NCBI GenBank assembly: GCA_905178155.1
Contig: CAJINV010000006.1
Span: 316,398-380,397 of the forward strand
Length of the DNA stretch: 64,000 nucleotides
Source of the DNA: Amoebophrya sp. A120
Lineage: Eukaryota; Sar; Dinophyceae; Syndiniales; Amoebophryaceae
Direction: 5' to 3'
The notes under the pieces were generated by a model. That model was not told the origin of the DNA. It did not search any database and saw only the letters and a program-made list of their open reading frames with translations. The position numbers were made by a program, and so were the translations under genes. Position 1 is the stretch's first letter; every line of letters starts with the position of its first letter. Below are positions 1 through 11,322 of the stretch, in pieces.

Positions 1-3000
1 GCATCGCTGTCGTGCCGCCGGGAAGTAGTAGGAGATTCATCTGCAACAGATGCAGAAGCCCCCTCCTGCTGCGCGACCTCCTGCTCCAGAGGGTGGTAAT
101 ACACCGGCTTAATTTCCTGGTTGTTGCTTGCGTACACATGCCCCAGCAGCTGCCGGTGCGGTTCTGGAGGGGTTCTGACGGAGGTTTGATCTTCCTGGAT
201 TTTCTTTTGAGAGGCGTTAGGCTGCTGCTCTGGACCGCGGTGGTCCGCATCTTCGAGATGAATATTGGCCCAGAAGTTGTTCTCTGCTGCTTCATTGCGA
301 CCATCAACGCCGGTCGTAGGCCTTGTACTCTTCACGTAGTTCGTGTAGACTGTATCCACTACCTGTTCCGCATACTGCACGGCCTCAGTCAGTTGCCGCC
401 GCAAATTTTCCACTTCAAACTGGAACAGAGCCAAAGGGTTGACTCCGGCCTGACGACGGAGTGGGTGCGACGTCGACTCTTCTTTAGTTGTTGTAGTCTC
501 AGCGTGATTTTTGTTTTGCGTTCTGTTCATCACAAAGCCAAACCAGTACTCCCCTACGCTCAAATCGAAGAACCCGTTGCGACAGTGGTCCTGCACGCGC
601 CTCCCGAGAACGTATTCCGCCCGCTCCGAAAATGCGGCAAGCAAGACGCAAGAGTCGCGGAGCTCGCCGTTTCTGGTGTGTTCGAGGGGGGTAGAAGATG
701 AATCAAAGTTAAGGCTGATTTCATCTCCGACCTATCCTGTGCAAAAGCATCGTGCTCGTCGTAATCGCATTTCCTAAAGGTAAATCCGCAACATTACAAA
801 TTTCATTTTTCATGCTGAGGGATGAATTTGTCATGCGATTACTACTAGTACACTAGGCTGGAGGTGGTCCTCTTGCGCATCTTTTACTTCTCCCAGAGCA
901 CGATGTTCTTCCTGTGCAAAAGTGTCGCGCTCGTAGTAATTGCAGTCATGCATTACAAATTTTTTTTCTTAAGATTAATCCGCATTACAATTTTTTTTTC
1001 TGCTCATGCTGAGGAAATTTGTAATGCATTAATACTGTTACTACACGATGAGTACGATACTTGTGCAAGTCATAGTATGTAATCCTTCCGAACGCGCGGC
1101 TCCTCGTCTATTACGGGCGGGAAAACGCGGCAGATGGACGTTTTTCGTATTGTTTCCGCCTGGGACCACTGATTCTTCAACAGGGTAGTTGCCTCGTTCT
1201 GATGCAGAAGTAGGTGGGTATAGTGCCGCTGTTCTTGGTGGGAAATTGGAGTGGAGGTCCTCGCATTTTCAGCGGTAGGTGGACTGCTCCTGGAGGCCGC
1301 GCCTCCTCCGTCAGGGGGTTCATTTCTAGCCGTTGTTGCAGCAGCATCATCTTGATCCTGATGCCCCGGCGCGGCTGCAGCTCCGTTTATATTTTCACCC
1401 ACCCTGGCCGCCAGATGGACAAGAACCTTGTCGAACAAAAATTTGTTCTTCTTCGGAAACCTCCTATCCCGACGATAAAGAAGCCTGTCAGATTCGCTAT
1501 AGCCTTCGCCCCGTGCGAGCGAATTATCTTGCGCACTCGACAGCATGCGAGTTCTCGGTGGTCGCACGTGCGCCGGTATCATATTTGCTGTCGCTCTCGA
1601 GCGTAGTCCACCGTCCACACTATGACGCGCCTCTCCTCTTTCTCGGTCGTTAAGCTTCGAAGACAGAAAGCTGGACACCAAAACGTTCACCTTGTGTGGG
1701 AGAACGTGCCTGTAGCGCAGATTCATGTAGAGGGCAGTGGAGAAGGCAACACGGTCTGAAGAGGGCTCCTCTCGAAGATGATCCACAAGAATTTCGGGCA
1801 AGGAGGAGGTAGAGGACGCCTTGGTCGTACTAGTGCCTGGGGCAAAATTATCGTCCTCGTCCTCGTCTGTGCCACACACTGTGAACTTTGCGATTCTCGG
1901 CGATAGGCGGAGGAACGGTTTCGCGTCAAGCAATTCTTCCGGCCTGGGAGGAACGAGGCTGTTTATCTTGTAGGGGGATTTGTGGTCGTCGTCGTGGATA
2001 GTAAACTCCTTCCCGACCTGCTCCTCCTCATGCCGCTTTAGTAGAAGTAGATCGGGTCCTCGTTCTGGTACAGGCTGGTCTTCTTGCGCATCTTTTACTT
2101 CTCCCAGAGCACGATGTTCTTCTTGACCAGCAGAGTTTGTTACAGTAGAAGAAAAATGTTGAAAATACCGAACCGCATCCAAAAGCGTCGCAAAGTCTTC
2201 TGACAGGTCGAGGTAGTATAAAAATGTTCGCGGCCCCGGCTGCTCGTGGTCCTGCTGCTGCCCTTCGTGTCCGATCCGCTTCCGCTTGTTCCAGCCGACC
2301 GGATCTAGGACTTCCGCATCCAAAGTAGATCGACTGGTCTTCGTCTTGTTCGAAAGCAGCAGCTCAGCTAAGTTCCTGCTGCCCCAGATGACCGGAATAC
2401 AGTTTGCTTCCAGCAAACAGGAGAAAGTTTTGGGATGGATAAGATTGCGCGTGCCAATGTGTTCATCCGTTAAAACGAAGCTGAAGCGACAAGCAAATGG
2501 CTCTTCTTGTGCAGCATCTGCATTGATGTAGTCTGCACGGCGCCCAAGACGTTGAACTACACTGGAGGGATTCGTCTTTTCATCATTACCTGGACCACCA
2601 CCATCCGCTTCTTCTACTACTCTTGGCGGCGGAAGACCGAAGCGGTCACGGTCTGGAGAAGCGAAGTCCTCGTCGTGGTGCGCATTTATTCCCAGCGACA
2701 GTTGGGATGCACATGCGGTGGTGTGGGTGTGTTGTTCACCATCTGCAGGTCCTTCTACCAGGTTTTCCTGGAGGTTGTTCTTTGGGTCCAGGCGACGAGG
2801 ACTCAGTGATGTGACAGAAGAAGCTGCTCTCGTACTAGTAGTACAGCTACCCCCTTGCTGCAGGCGCTCCTCGGGGTTAATATTCGAGCTTGCGTTCGGC
2901 GGTGTGTTGTCTTTGTCAAAGTCACCCGCGACCTCGCCTCCCGAAGAAATATCGGAGGGCGAGGAATAACGTGATGAAGAGAATATAACCTGCTCAGGTG

Positions 3001-4572
3001 TTACAATCTCAAACGTTACAATAGAATATGGAAATCTGTGATGCAAGAGTGCATGATCTAGCCTCTTCCCACAGGATTGCGCATGACAAGTTTCGGAGCT
3101 CCAAACCGCACTATAATCTGGCGAGATTTGTATTGCAGAAAGTGGAACGCTCTGCGAGTCTGTCATGCTCATCATGCAGGACAAATCCCTGATTCTATTG
3201 TAACGCTTGAGATTGTAACGTTTGAGCAGGCCATAGAGAAACTCGGATTTTTTTCACCGCTGCTACCTGCTGAGGATGCAGTGGACGGCGTAGTTGTTTC
3301 GGGTTGTTGTAAACAAATGTTGTTCGTCGAAGCAGTGCCGCTGCTGTCTAGTTTTCGTCCGTTGGTATCTTTAATATCAACTGACAGAAGGGAAGATGCA
3401 ACTACAGGGGCACCAGCATTTTCATTGTGTCCTTTGCCTCCCCCAGGAGTAGCAGTGGTACTGCTACCCGAGAAGTGGTCTGGGCTTGCGTTCACGTTCT
3501 TCTTTTCACCGAGTTCTTGTTGTGGGACAGCAGTAGAACGGCCAGTATTAGCACCGCCACAGATGACCGGAATACAGTTTGCTTCCAGCAAACAGGAGAA
3601 AGTTTTGGGATGGATGAAATCGTCTGCCAGGTCACCAGCTGCAGCTCCTTCTACCAGGTTTTCCTGGAGGTAGTTTGGGTCCAGACCACGACTCCGGCCT
3701 CTGTCTACTTGTTTCATCTGACCCGCTAGTAGAACGATGGCCTGCTTCACCCTCTCCGCCTGCGCCCCCTCCACCACGTCAAAGTCGAGGCTGCAATAGC
3801 GTCGAGGAAGCGGAGCAGAAGTTCTCGGGGGCTCTACTCCTGCTTCAGTGGACGAGATAGTGGACCACGACGACGTGTTCTTCTGCCTAATAGAAGGCGT
3901 CTCAACATCGGCCACCTGTGCAGGAGCTGCACTGCTCGGGGCATGTTTTTCATTCTTGGCGAGCGGCCTTGTGCTTTCATCTACTCCGCCCCCATGGTGG
4001 GCATCATCGATGTCTTCTAGCCTTCCTACTTCATTCTCCTCCCCCTCTTCCAAGTCCTCAAACTCGCCAAGCTCCAAAATTCCCCGGGTCGTGATGGTCG
4101 TTTTTGGGGATTCGGAGTGCTTGAGCTCCATTTCATGATCGTCGTCCTCGCCGCTGGCTGCGGGGTCATGATGACGGTGGGTAAATACGCCAGAATTATT
4201 TTCATCCCCCTTATTTGCACCGGTAGCGTCCTCTTGAAAAATCGCATGCTCCAGTTCTACTTCTTCTTCCTTCGACGCTCGCAGGAGGTTCTGCAACTCC
4301 TGCTGCTCCCGGTCATTGACGGCGCAGAAGGAGGGAAATATGTCGTCGTCGACGACCACATGGTCACGCGGATGGGTCGATTGTTTTTGCAGCGTGCTCC
4401 TGTGATGAAGATCGCTTTTTAATACTTCCGGTTCTGCGGGAATTGTTTGTGACGTGCAGCAGAAGAGGACGACAGAGCGGAAGAACGGGAATTTTCTTGC
4501 GAAAATGGCCATGAGGTCTTGGGGTTGACGCCCTCGAGCTGGACGACGTAAGTAGTACACGTGCTGGCTCAC
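1..4572 (-). CDS. GT10-like glycosyltransferase-type protein, 3' end outside window
   Basis: Exons on the minus strand: 4572-3236, 2983-1075 and 732 to beyond base 1. The proposed ATG is at 4572, and a moderately hydrophobic stretch at about residues 22-40 could be a signal anchor. Near 2370-2500 the protein reads NLIHPKTFSCLLEANCIPVI followed by WGS, preceded by FSFVLTDEH. This resembles the alpha-1,3-fucosyltransferase (GT10) acceptor-end motif (ENS...YVTEK...AG.VPVV.G) and more weakly exostosin. A second partial copy of the same motif lies at about 3558-3640 in the same frame, so the gene carries an internal duplication. Much of the rest is acidic, Ser/Thr-rich linker. The last exon reads as well-behaved coding sequence (RNGELRDSCVLLAAFSERAE). 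Both interruptions are IEs, and removing each with a 5-nt flank keeps the frame. Golgi location and enzyme activity are inference. Confidence 0.6.
733..1074. mobile_element. Composite family B introner with trapped exon fragment
   Basis: The left end is a B terminus at 733 and the right end a B terminus ending CATA at 1074. The middle (about 858-912) is near-identical to coding sequence of the same gene at 2070-2116 and is followed by a second B left end at about 911. There is no TSD, but dropping one 5-nt flank joins the exons in frame. It is probably a recombinant of two B elements. Confidence 0.65.
2984..3235. mobile_element. Family G introner, TSD gagaa
   Basis: 252 bp with ends TATAACCTGCTCAGG and GAGCAGGCCATA and subterminal CTCAAACGTTAC blocks. 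It has a perfect TSD gagaa at 2979-2983 and 3236-3240. The paralogous segment near 21530 lacks the element (reads gtgatgaaaaactcgg), so it is a true insertion. Confidence 0.93.
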
Positions 4573-4870
4573 GCTTGTTTATAATGTTGAGGCTGCTCCT
4601 CTCACTCTCTGTTCTTTGTGATAGGCGCAACGCTGGTGACTACTCCTGTGCGTAGCACTGTAAGCAGGTAGTTCCAGCGAGATACAGTCCTACTGAGATG
4701 TGGTGGCGCTTCCGAAATGATAGTGCCCATACACGAAGAGCAAGTGGAGAGCGAAGCGGGGGCTAAACAATATCAGATGCTTCGCCTCGCAGCCTAGGAC
4801 CGACCCGGAGAACACGAAGGCGCACGGCGTCAGATTGCGCGTGACCCCACAACCGCCAGGCGTCTGTCAC
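4573..4870. other. 5' flank of glycosyltransferase-like gene
   Basis: About 300 bp upstream of the first ATG. I see no IE, repeat or recognisable promoter motif. Base composition rises towards the GC-rich island that follows. Confidence 0.4.
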
Positions 4871-6960
4871 TTTATCACAAGACAGAGCTTCGCTTTTAAT
4901 ACAGAGGCACGGCGGCACTTTCTCCCCCGTTCGAAGACGATCGAGCACCGGCCAAGCAACATGGCTGATGCCGGCGGGAGCAGTGCAACACGCGGGCAAC
5001 GAAAACCGTGCCGGCCATGCAACGGGCAGGAAAATGCCCGCGCGCGCTGTTCGCGCGAACGGGACACACGAAGGCCCCGGGCCTGCGCACCGGCCACTGG
5101 ACTGAGAGAAACACCGGGCCGGCCAGCCCTTCACGCCTGGCAAACATACAATCCCAGCCAGCAGGCCCCGTCCTCTCATTGCAAGAAACAAGGCGGCCCA
5201 GGCCAGCTCGCGCGGGCTTCGGCAGGGGGGCCGCGCGCCGGCCGGCCCCAAGAGGTGGCGCGCGCCGGCATCAAAAAAACAAAGAAGCCCGCCAAGCGGC
5301 AAACCAAGGGCCACGGTGGTGGCGGCGGTGGCTTCCTTGCCGGCGTTCTCGCTCGCCTGGGCGTTCCGACGGTCTCGCTCCGTGTCGAAGCAACAGCCCC
5401 GCCGCTCTTTTACAACAGGGCACCGCCAACGCTTGGCCCCCTCTCCGTCCTTCGCCGGGCCACCCAGCTCGCAGCAGGCGAGCTGCTGCAGCCCTCCACA
5501 GGCTCGGCCGTAGAGGCAGCTGCGGGCTTCTCAAACTGCCGGCGGAACTGTAGCCGCCTCGCCCCGGCAAAGGCCGCACAGGAGTAAATCGCGCGCCGGG
5601 GGCCACCTAAACCGCTGCCCCGGGCGTCCGCCCCTCCTCCAGCCCAGTCGGCCCGCCGCCGCGGCAGCCCCTACTTCGCCAACAATGCCGGCGGGCGGGG
5701 CATGACGCGAGGCACACACAGCCCGGTCGCATATCAATCCGAGGGCGCTGCGCTCCTCCTGCGAAACCATACGGGCGAGCTTATGGACCTCCATAGCGAT
5801 CCGCCCTTTTCTTGCTGCATGCTTTTGCACCAGAGCGGAGAGCTACGGGGCAAAGGAAGCGCTCATAGTGTACTCGCTTCCCTGCCGGGCGGCTCCTTCA
5901 GGTCTCCGCCCCACAGCAAAAGGGCCGCGACGGCTTTCGTGCCACTGTGTCCGTTCTGACGCAGGCGCATCCTCAGGCGGCGGGCCTCCCCCTGCGTCTC
6001 GCCAGAAATAGCTGGGCCGCTTCACTCGCCCGGGCGCAGATCGCCGCCCGCCGCCCGGTCCGCCGGCCAATTGAGTCCGCCAAACGCGGCGGGCCCCAGG
6101 CGGGCGCGCTTCCTCACCGCTCTGGCAGGCGCCCTCGGCCTTTCCGGCGCAGGCAGCCAGGCCCGCCGTTCCGGCGCGGGCGGCCGCGGGGCGAGTGCCG
6201 CCGCCGGTGGCGGGGCGGGGCACTGCAAGGGCGCGGCGCTTGCCCTATTATCTGCCGGGAGCGGGGCGACCTGCGGCACCTCGAAGCCCGCCGGGTTCTG
6301 GAGCTTGCGCAGCCAGGCGCGCTGCCTTGGCGTTAGTTCGCGCAGACAAGGCGCCCACGCTAGGAACTCCGGCGCGTATTCAACGACCGAAAGCTTCCCG
6401 ACCTGTAGCGGCCAGTCGTATCGCTCGCCCACCAACACGCCGCGCAAAGAAAAGCCAACAACCACGGCCGCGCACTCGCCCCCGCAGCGCGGCGCCGCGC
6501 CTTTTCCTCCGCTTTCTTCCGCTCCTGCCGCGCCGCCGCCCGGGACCACGACGGGCGCGGCGCTGTACAAAGCCGGCAGGCCGATAAGTCAACCGGCGCG
6601 CAGAGCTTGCAAAATCTTCACACCTTCTGCGCCGCTCGCTCGCGGGGCGCCTGCGGTGGGCCGGCTTGCTGGAAGTCCCTGCCCCGCGGCGAACTGCAAC
6701 GGCAAGGGGGCCAGGGGTCTGGACGACACCCCTCCCGCATACCTCAAACCCCAGGGCGGGGGCATTGGCTGGGGCCTCGTGGCGTCGCCCCGGCGGCCCC
6801 GCGCGCGCAGCTGCGCTCGCAGGCACACGCGGCACCTTTGTCCACTGGAGGCAGTTCTTCTTCTTGATGTTGTACGATGAAACAACAAAGCGTCCATCTG
6901 TAGCGTGACGAGCTCTGCATGCGAACACCAGGTTGTAGCCCTCTATTTGCCATGTTTGCT
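4870..6960. other. GC-rich island, no convincing gene
   Basis: Very GC-rich with long stop-poor frames in several phases, which is expected at this composition. The minus frame of 6570-6022 contains a less biased stretch (GVLVGERYDWPLQVGKLSVV, then ELTPRQRAWLRKLQNPAGFE) that could be a real coding fragment. I recognise no family. Similar islands lie at 26.5-27.6, 29.6-30.4 and 55.2-56.3 kb. Confidence 0.5.
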
Positions 6961-7570
6961 CACAGCAATTTTTTCATCGAAGTCCTCGACTTTTGTTTTT
7001 TATTTTCTGATTTTTTTGCAATTTTTGTTTGAAAAGATGTAGTAATTGGGCCGTCGGTCGCGGTCCTAGTTCAGAAATTCGATCACAAAGAGGATCGATT
7101 CTTTGTGCCTCATCACCTCGGCTGTGCTTCATATTTGATGAAACATTTCAACAGACAATCCACACCTCTACAGGAAAGAAAACAATTCTATAATTCGCTC
7201 ACTTCATCATTGTAAGAAAATTATTTTTTTACGAAAAAAAACAACGTATATAATCTCCGCCATATTTTCAAAGCTATTTGTATTTCAAAGAAAATTTTTA
7301 TATCTGATGAAGTTGACTTTGACACGAGACGAAATAGAAATTGACAATAAGTATTCAGCCGGTGAACACGGAAGAAGGATCACCACCGCCGAATAAATGA
7401 TGCCCCGAACAAATAAATTGGTTCTCGTGAAATGTGTTCTTGTTGTCGCTAAAAACATAAATAAATTTGCAAAATGGGTCGTCGTCGGTAGTACTCAAAA
7501 TATCAGTATCACGCATAAGACGCATGATTGTTATTTAGCAAGCTTCACGGGTCTCTAAACTTTGAAAAAA
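6961..7570. other. AT-rich non-coding stretch
   Basis: Poly-T and poly-A runs and many stops on both strands. No IE ends, ORF or repeat stands out. Confidence 0.5.
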
Positions 7571-7632
7571 GACTTTTCTCCTTTGATATCACGTGATATC
7601 ACGTGATATCAAAGAAGAAAAGGAGAAAAGTC
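7571..7632. repeat. Palindrome on GACTTTTCTCCTTTGATATC
   Basis: The arms GACTTTTCTCCTTTGATATC and the reverse-complement arm (gatatcaaag...ggagaaaagtc) enclose repeated TCACGTGA cores, giving a near-perfect inverted repeat. The same GACTTTTCTCCTTT word recurs at 7900-8030 and 10615-10715. Confidence 0.8.
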
Positions 7633-7671
7633 GATTGTGCTGTTGATATCACAGCACGCGTGATATGTAGA

Positions 7672-7862
7672 AAAATGCAAAAACAGAAGGAATTGATGCA
7701 AAAACAGAAGGAATCGATGCTAAGACAGAAGGAATTGATGCAAAAACAGAAGGAATCGATGCTAAGACAGAAGGAATTGATGCTAAAACAGAAGGATTTG
7801 ATGCTAAAGCAAAAGGATTTGATGCTAAAGCAGAAGGATGTGAAGCAAAAACAGAAGGACTT
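7672..7862 (+). repeat. 21-bp tandem repeat encoding heptads
   Basis: About nine imperfect copies of a 21-bp unit (ATGCAAAAACAGAAGGAATTG-like). On the plus strand it reads as a seven-residue repeat rich in M/Q/K (MQKQKEL, MLKQKDL) within an open frame at 7603-8142. A 21-bp period keeps any frame open, so this is not good evidence for a protein. Confidence 0.8.
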
Positions 7863-7894
7863 GCGCCAGGAGCTGCTCGCTCTGGTATCAATCC

Positions 7895-8045
7895 AGCGGA
7901 CTTTTCTCCTTTGCAAGGAGAAAAGTCCGGACTTTTCTCCTTTGATCCATATCAAAGGAGAAAAGTCGTCTGATCCATATCAAAGGAGAAAAGTCCGACA
8001 TCGCGGACCCTCTGATCCATATCAAAGGAGAAACCCCGATACTTA
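7895..8045. repeat. Cluster of ACTTTTCTCCTTTG hairpins
   Basis: At least four head-to-head and tandem copies of GGACTTTTCTCCTTTG and its complement, separated by ATCCATAT. Each pair can fold as a hairpin. Confidence 0.75.
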
Positions 8046-8164
8046 TCACGGACCCTATCCCACCCAAACCTTAGCCACCGAGCTCGTCTCCGCTCTGTTT
8101 CGCAGTGAAGATCAGAAGGAGCTTGCCTCCACTACGTGTTGACGCGGAGATCAGCGGCCGGCTC

Positions 8165-8515
8165 CTAAGGAAGAGATTTCCTATAAAGAAACGCGGAAAG
8201 CCCAGGGGCGAGCGATTTCCTAAAAGAAATCATGCGGAAAACCCGGACGAAGCGATTTCCCAAAGGAAATCATGCGGAAAGCCCAGGAGAAGGGATGTCC
8301 CAAAGAAAATCACGCGGAAAGCCCAGGAGAAGGGATTTCCCAAAAGAAATCACGTGGAAAGCCCAGGAAAGGGGATTGCCCAAAGGAAATCATGTGGAAA
8401 GCCCAGGAGAAGGGATTTCGCAAAGGAAGTCATGCGAAAAACCCAGGAGAAGGGAATTCCCAAAGGGAATCACGCGGAAAGCCCAGAAGAAGGGATGTCC
8501 CCTTCTGAAGGAAAT
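8165..8515. repeat. ~39-bp satellite-like tandem repeat
   Basis: About eight imperfect copies of a 39-41 bp unit containing CGGAAAGCCCAGGAGAAGGG followed by ATTTCCCAAA. Any frame through it is periodic (GKPRRRDFPKEI type); I do not call a gene. Confidence 0.8.
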
Positions 8516-8867
8516 CTCGAGAAGCCCCGACTGCCTAAGTAAGATGTTTGGAAAAGGGGGCTTCTTATAGAGAAAACGAGGGGCGAATGCGTTCAGGGCA
8601 CAAAAAAACGGTCTCCGGGAACAGGACCACTGCTACGGGGCCTCTCCCTACGCTACACTCACCGACCCCCCGCTACATTCGGAGGCAAAAATCGACCTCA
8701 AGACCCGCACCTTTCATGGGCAAGACGCGCCCAGGGTAGCCAGAATGCCCTATGCTAAACACTGCGCGACGGGAAAAACGCCCAGCGCCCTGCCCGAAGC
8801 CATTCTCTGCGCGAGGCCAATCAAAAACGCCTCCGCGGCAAGCCTGGGACTTATGGCAGCGGGTGAG

Positions 8868-8962
8868 CTGTTCCCAGGGTAGCCAGAGTGCACTTAGTGC
8901 ACTCTGAGAGTGCACTTAGTGCACTCTGCTGCCATAAGTCTCACCCGCTGCCATAAGTCCCA
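8868..8962. repeat. Nested palindrome GAGTGCACTTAGTGCACTC
   Basis: GAGTGCACTTAGTGCACTC occurs twice in tandem, flanked by inverted CTTATGGCAGCGGGTGA and CACCCGCTGCCATAAG arms. This gives a long near-perfect palindrome of about 90 bp. Confidence 0.8.
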
Positions 8963-9075
8963 TAGTGACTATGCTAAACACAGCACTGCGGGAAAAATAA
9001 AAGAAAGTAAGGAACGGCGAAAAAAAAGCGCAACACCAAGGACTCGCGGCACGCCGCCAGCACCCACCACCCACC

Positions 9076-10347
9076 CTAGGGCAACGCACGGTCCCTCCCT
9101 CGGGTAGCCGGCCCCCCATGTGTCACACACGCGCTGCAACCCGGCAAAGGCCCCACAACGAAATCAGCAGCGCCCACACGATCTAGGGCAGCAAGCAAGA
9201 ACGAACGAAAAACTTGTGGCCTTCGCCGGCCACGCAAGCGGGCGGACGAAATGCGCACGCGCGCGCGGCAGCGCGCGAAGAATTTTTTTTTTCTGGTACA
9301 GGGAACAAGGCCGCGGGTCCGGATAAAATTCCGGGCCACATGCGCATCGTCTTTGCTTTCGCCGTGCCGCGCAAGCAGAGTCAGCACCGCCTCGCGCACG
9401 CCATGCTGCCCCATCTCCGCCGAGCAGCAAATCAGAGCAGGCCCCCCCGCACGCAGAGAAAATAAACGCACGGGGGAAATTGCGCCAGCTCGGTGCGCTT
9501 CCGCGTGCGCGGTGTGCGAAAGAGATCTTTCAGACCCTCCCCCGCTCCCCAAGGAGACGAGGCTAGGCTGCGTGCCTGGTACGCGCGAAAAATACCAGGC
9601 GCCCTCCAACCACACAAGCACGGACATCAAAGGCCGCCTACGCAAAGCGGGTTCTGCACGGGCTTGCCCCCCAAAGAAGGGGCCCCAGGCTGTGTCTGTG
9701 TGCGTTGCGCGCGGCAACTTTTTTGTCGTCCCCTGCAGGCAGGAGGCCTCCGCGTGAACAAAAATCGGGCCAAAAGAAAGAGGGGGCTGGCAGCCAGCGC
9801 GCGCAGCGCGCGAGAAAAATTTTAGGCTTTCCACATGAATGGGAGGGGCCGGGGGGGGCCGCGGGCGCGTGCGGCGCACGGAGAAGAAGCAAGTTGCCCC
9901 ACAAGGAAGGCGCCCGAAGCGTGCCAAATGCGGAGAGTTGAGTTTGTCGAACCCCTTTCGCCCATTTCGAAACCCACACGACCTACGGTTCGGCTGCAAG
10001 AAATTTTCTCCGCGCGCGCAGCGCGCGCCGAGATTTTTTTTTCGGCCCTCCCTGGGTTCCGCTTTTTGCGGGCACCGGATCTGGCTTTGCGCCTTTCTTA
10101 CCTCAACGAGGCATCGCCGCCCGCGTCGGTGCAAAAGCGCAAAACCAAACACAACGCAAAACCCACCACCGAGCCTATCTTCATTCCGAGCAAGGCTTCC
10201 GATAGCCAGCCCCTTGACTTCGGGATGCGGGACCGGGAGCAACGGCAGCCAGAATCCGCCATCCGCCCCCTTCTCGGAAGTGAGAAGGGGGCCGATGAGT
10301 CGCGCAGATTCTTGGTGTATCCGGCGGCCTGAAAAGTATCGTCGCAA
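9076..10347 (-). other. Long stop-free frame in GC-rich repeat region, doubtful
   Basis: A 423-codon open frame in GC-rich sequence. The predicted protein has no domain I recognise. It is punctuated by Ala/Arg-Cys motifs (RCARGENF, RAARAGC, RCRARVR) that come from repeated GCGCGC hairpins next to A/T runs at about 9247-9290, 9797-9825 and 10003-10040. This may be chance in a GC-rich block. Confidence 0.2.
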
Positions 10348-10614
10348 GAAATCGACGAAACGCGCACCCGTGCGCCATTGCTTTCATACCTGGTTGGAAG
10401 CCCTTGCACAGGTGCGGGGGCGCAAAAACTACCCCAATTGATTCGCGCGCCCCCAACATAATCATACTGCCAGTCCGACTAACAAGTGCGGAGGTTGGAG
10501 CACGCTACAGAAAATCTGAACGCTAGGGGCGAAATTTGTCCCGGTGCCTTTCTCCGCTGCCACTCCTCACGACAAAGAGCGGGACCAGTCCCCACACCGC
10601 GCGAGCTGTTGCAC

Positions 10615-10716
10615 GCTCGGACTTTTTTCCTTTGGCTGGACTTTTTTCCTTTGGCTGGACTTTTCTCCTTGGCAGGACTTTTCTCCTTAGCAGCTTTGAC
10701 TTTTCTCCTTGCGTGA
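10615..10716. repeat. GGACTTTTYTCCTT tandem array
   Basis: Five short tandem copies of GGACTTTTTTCCTTTGGCT and GGACTTTTCTCCTTGGC type. The word matches the palindrome at 7571-7632, so the 7.57-10.72 kb block is bordered by the same sequence at both ends. Confidence 0.7.
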
Positions 10717-11322
10717 TAATTTATTTTTTTTTTCTGGACCCAGCTCCAGGAGAAGTAGTAGCATTTAAGAAAAAAACATACGCCACATCAAGAAGGCGGC
10801 GGTTTATGAAATCAGTAATTTTCCTACATGCTGTTTATTCCAGTGATTTTTTTTTGTTTTTAAAAAAGTCTAATGAATTTCAATACATAGGTACGTACAG
10901 GCATGATCAGTGCAGAAACAAATAAAAGAATTTCATCACCACAATCAAGATCCACTGAATCACCACAGGGACCGATGTAGATGAGTTCGAGATCATTAGC
11001 ATTGGTCCACGTCGTTCTTGCCTCCCCTAATCTCGTAGTTTTCGCCCCTCCTTCCGGCGTGAAAGCAAAACGTAGTTGGCCCGTCAAAGATTGTTTTTTT
11101 TCCTCTTTACAAGTGTGAAAGCAAAACGAGAATATATCGCCAAGAAACTTAGGTCGAAAATAAAACTTGTATCAAGGGCGGGCAAATTGATATATAGTAG
11201 TTTTTTGTTCGCTGAAGTACCAAATATGTTGAGGAGTTTCTTGATCTAGAGATTCTTCATTCGGTTTTGTTAATGTACAACAATGAAAAGAAAAATCTCA
11301 ATTTCCGGTACTATCTTCACGT
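10717..11322. other. AT-rich intergenic stretch, 3' side of large gene
   Basis: No supported gene. It lies immediately downstream (minus strand) of the stop codon of the large Ser/Thr-rich gene and must hold its 3' untranslated region. No polyadenylation signal could be assigned. Confidence 0.4.

Noticed and set aside
12-701. Long plus-strand open frame of 229 codons at the left edge
   Set aside because: The minus strand of the same interval reads as better coding sequence and continues the glycosyltransferase-like gene; the plus frame is a shadow.
7603-8142. Plus-strand coiled-coil protein from the 21-bp repeat
   Set aside because: A repeat with a period divisible by three stays open automatically; the frame runs on into unrelated hairpin repeats with no sign of selection.
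8165-8515. RNA-binding or histone-like Lys/Arg-rich protein from the 39-bp repeat
   Set aside because: All three plus frames are open with similar Lys/Arg/Pro content, typical of a satellite rather than a gene.
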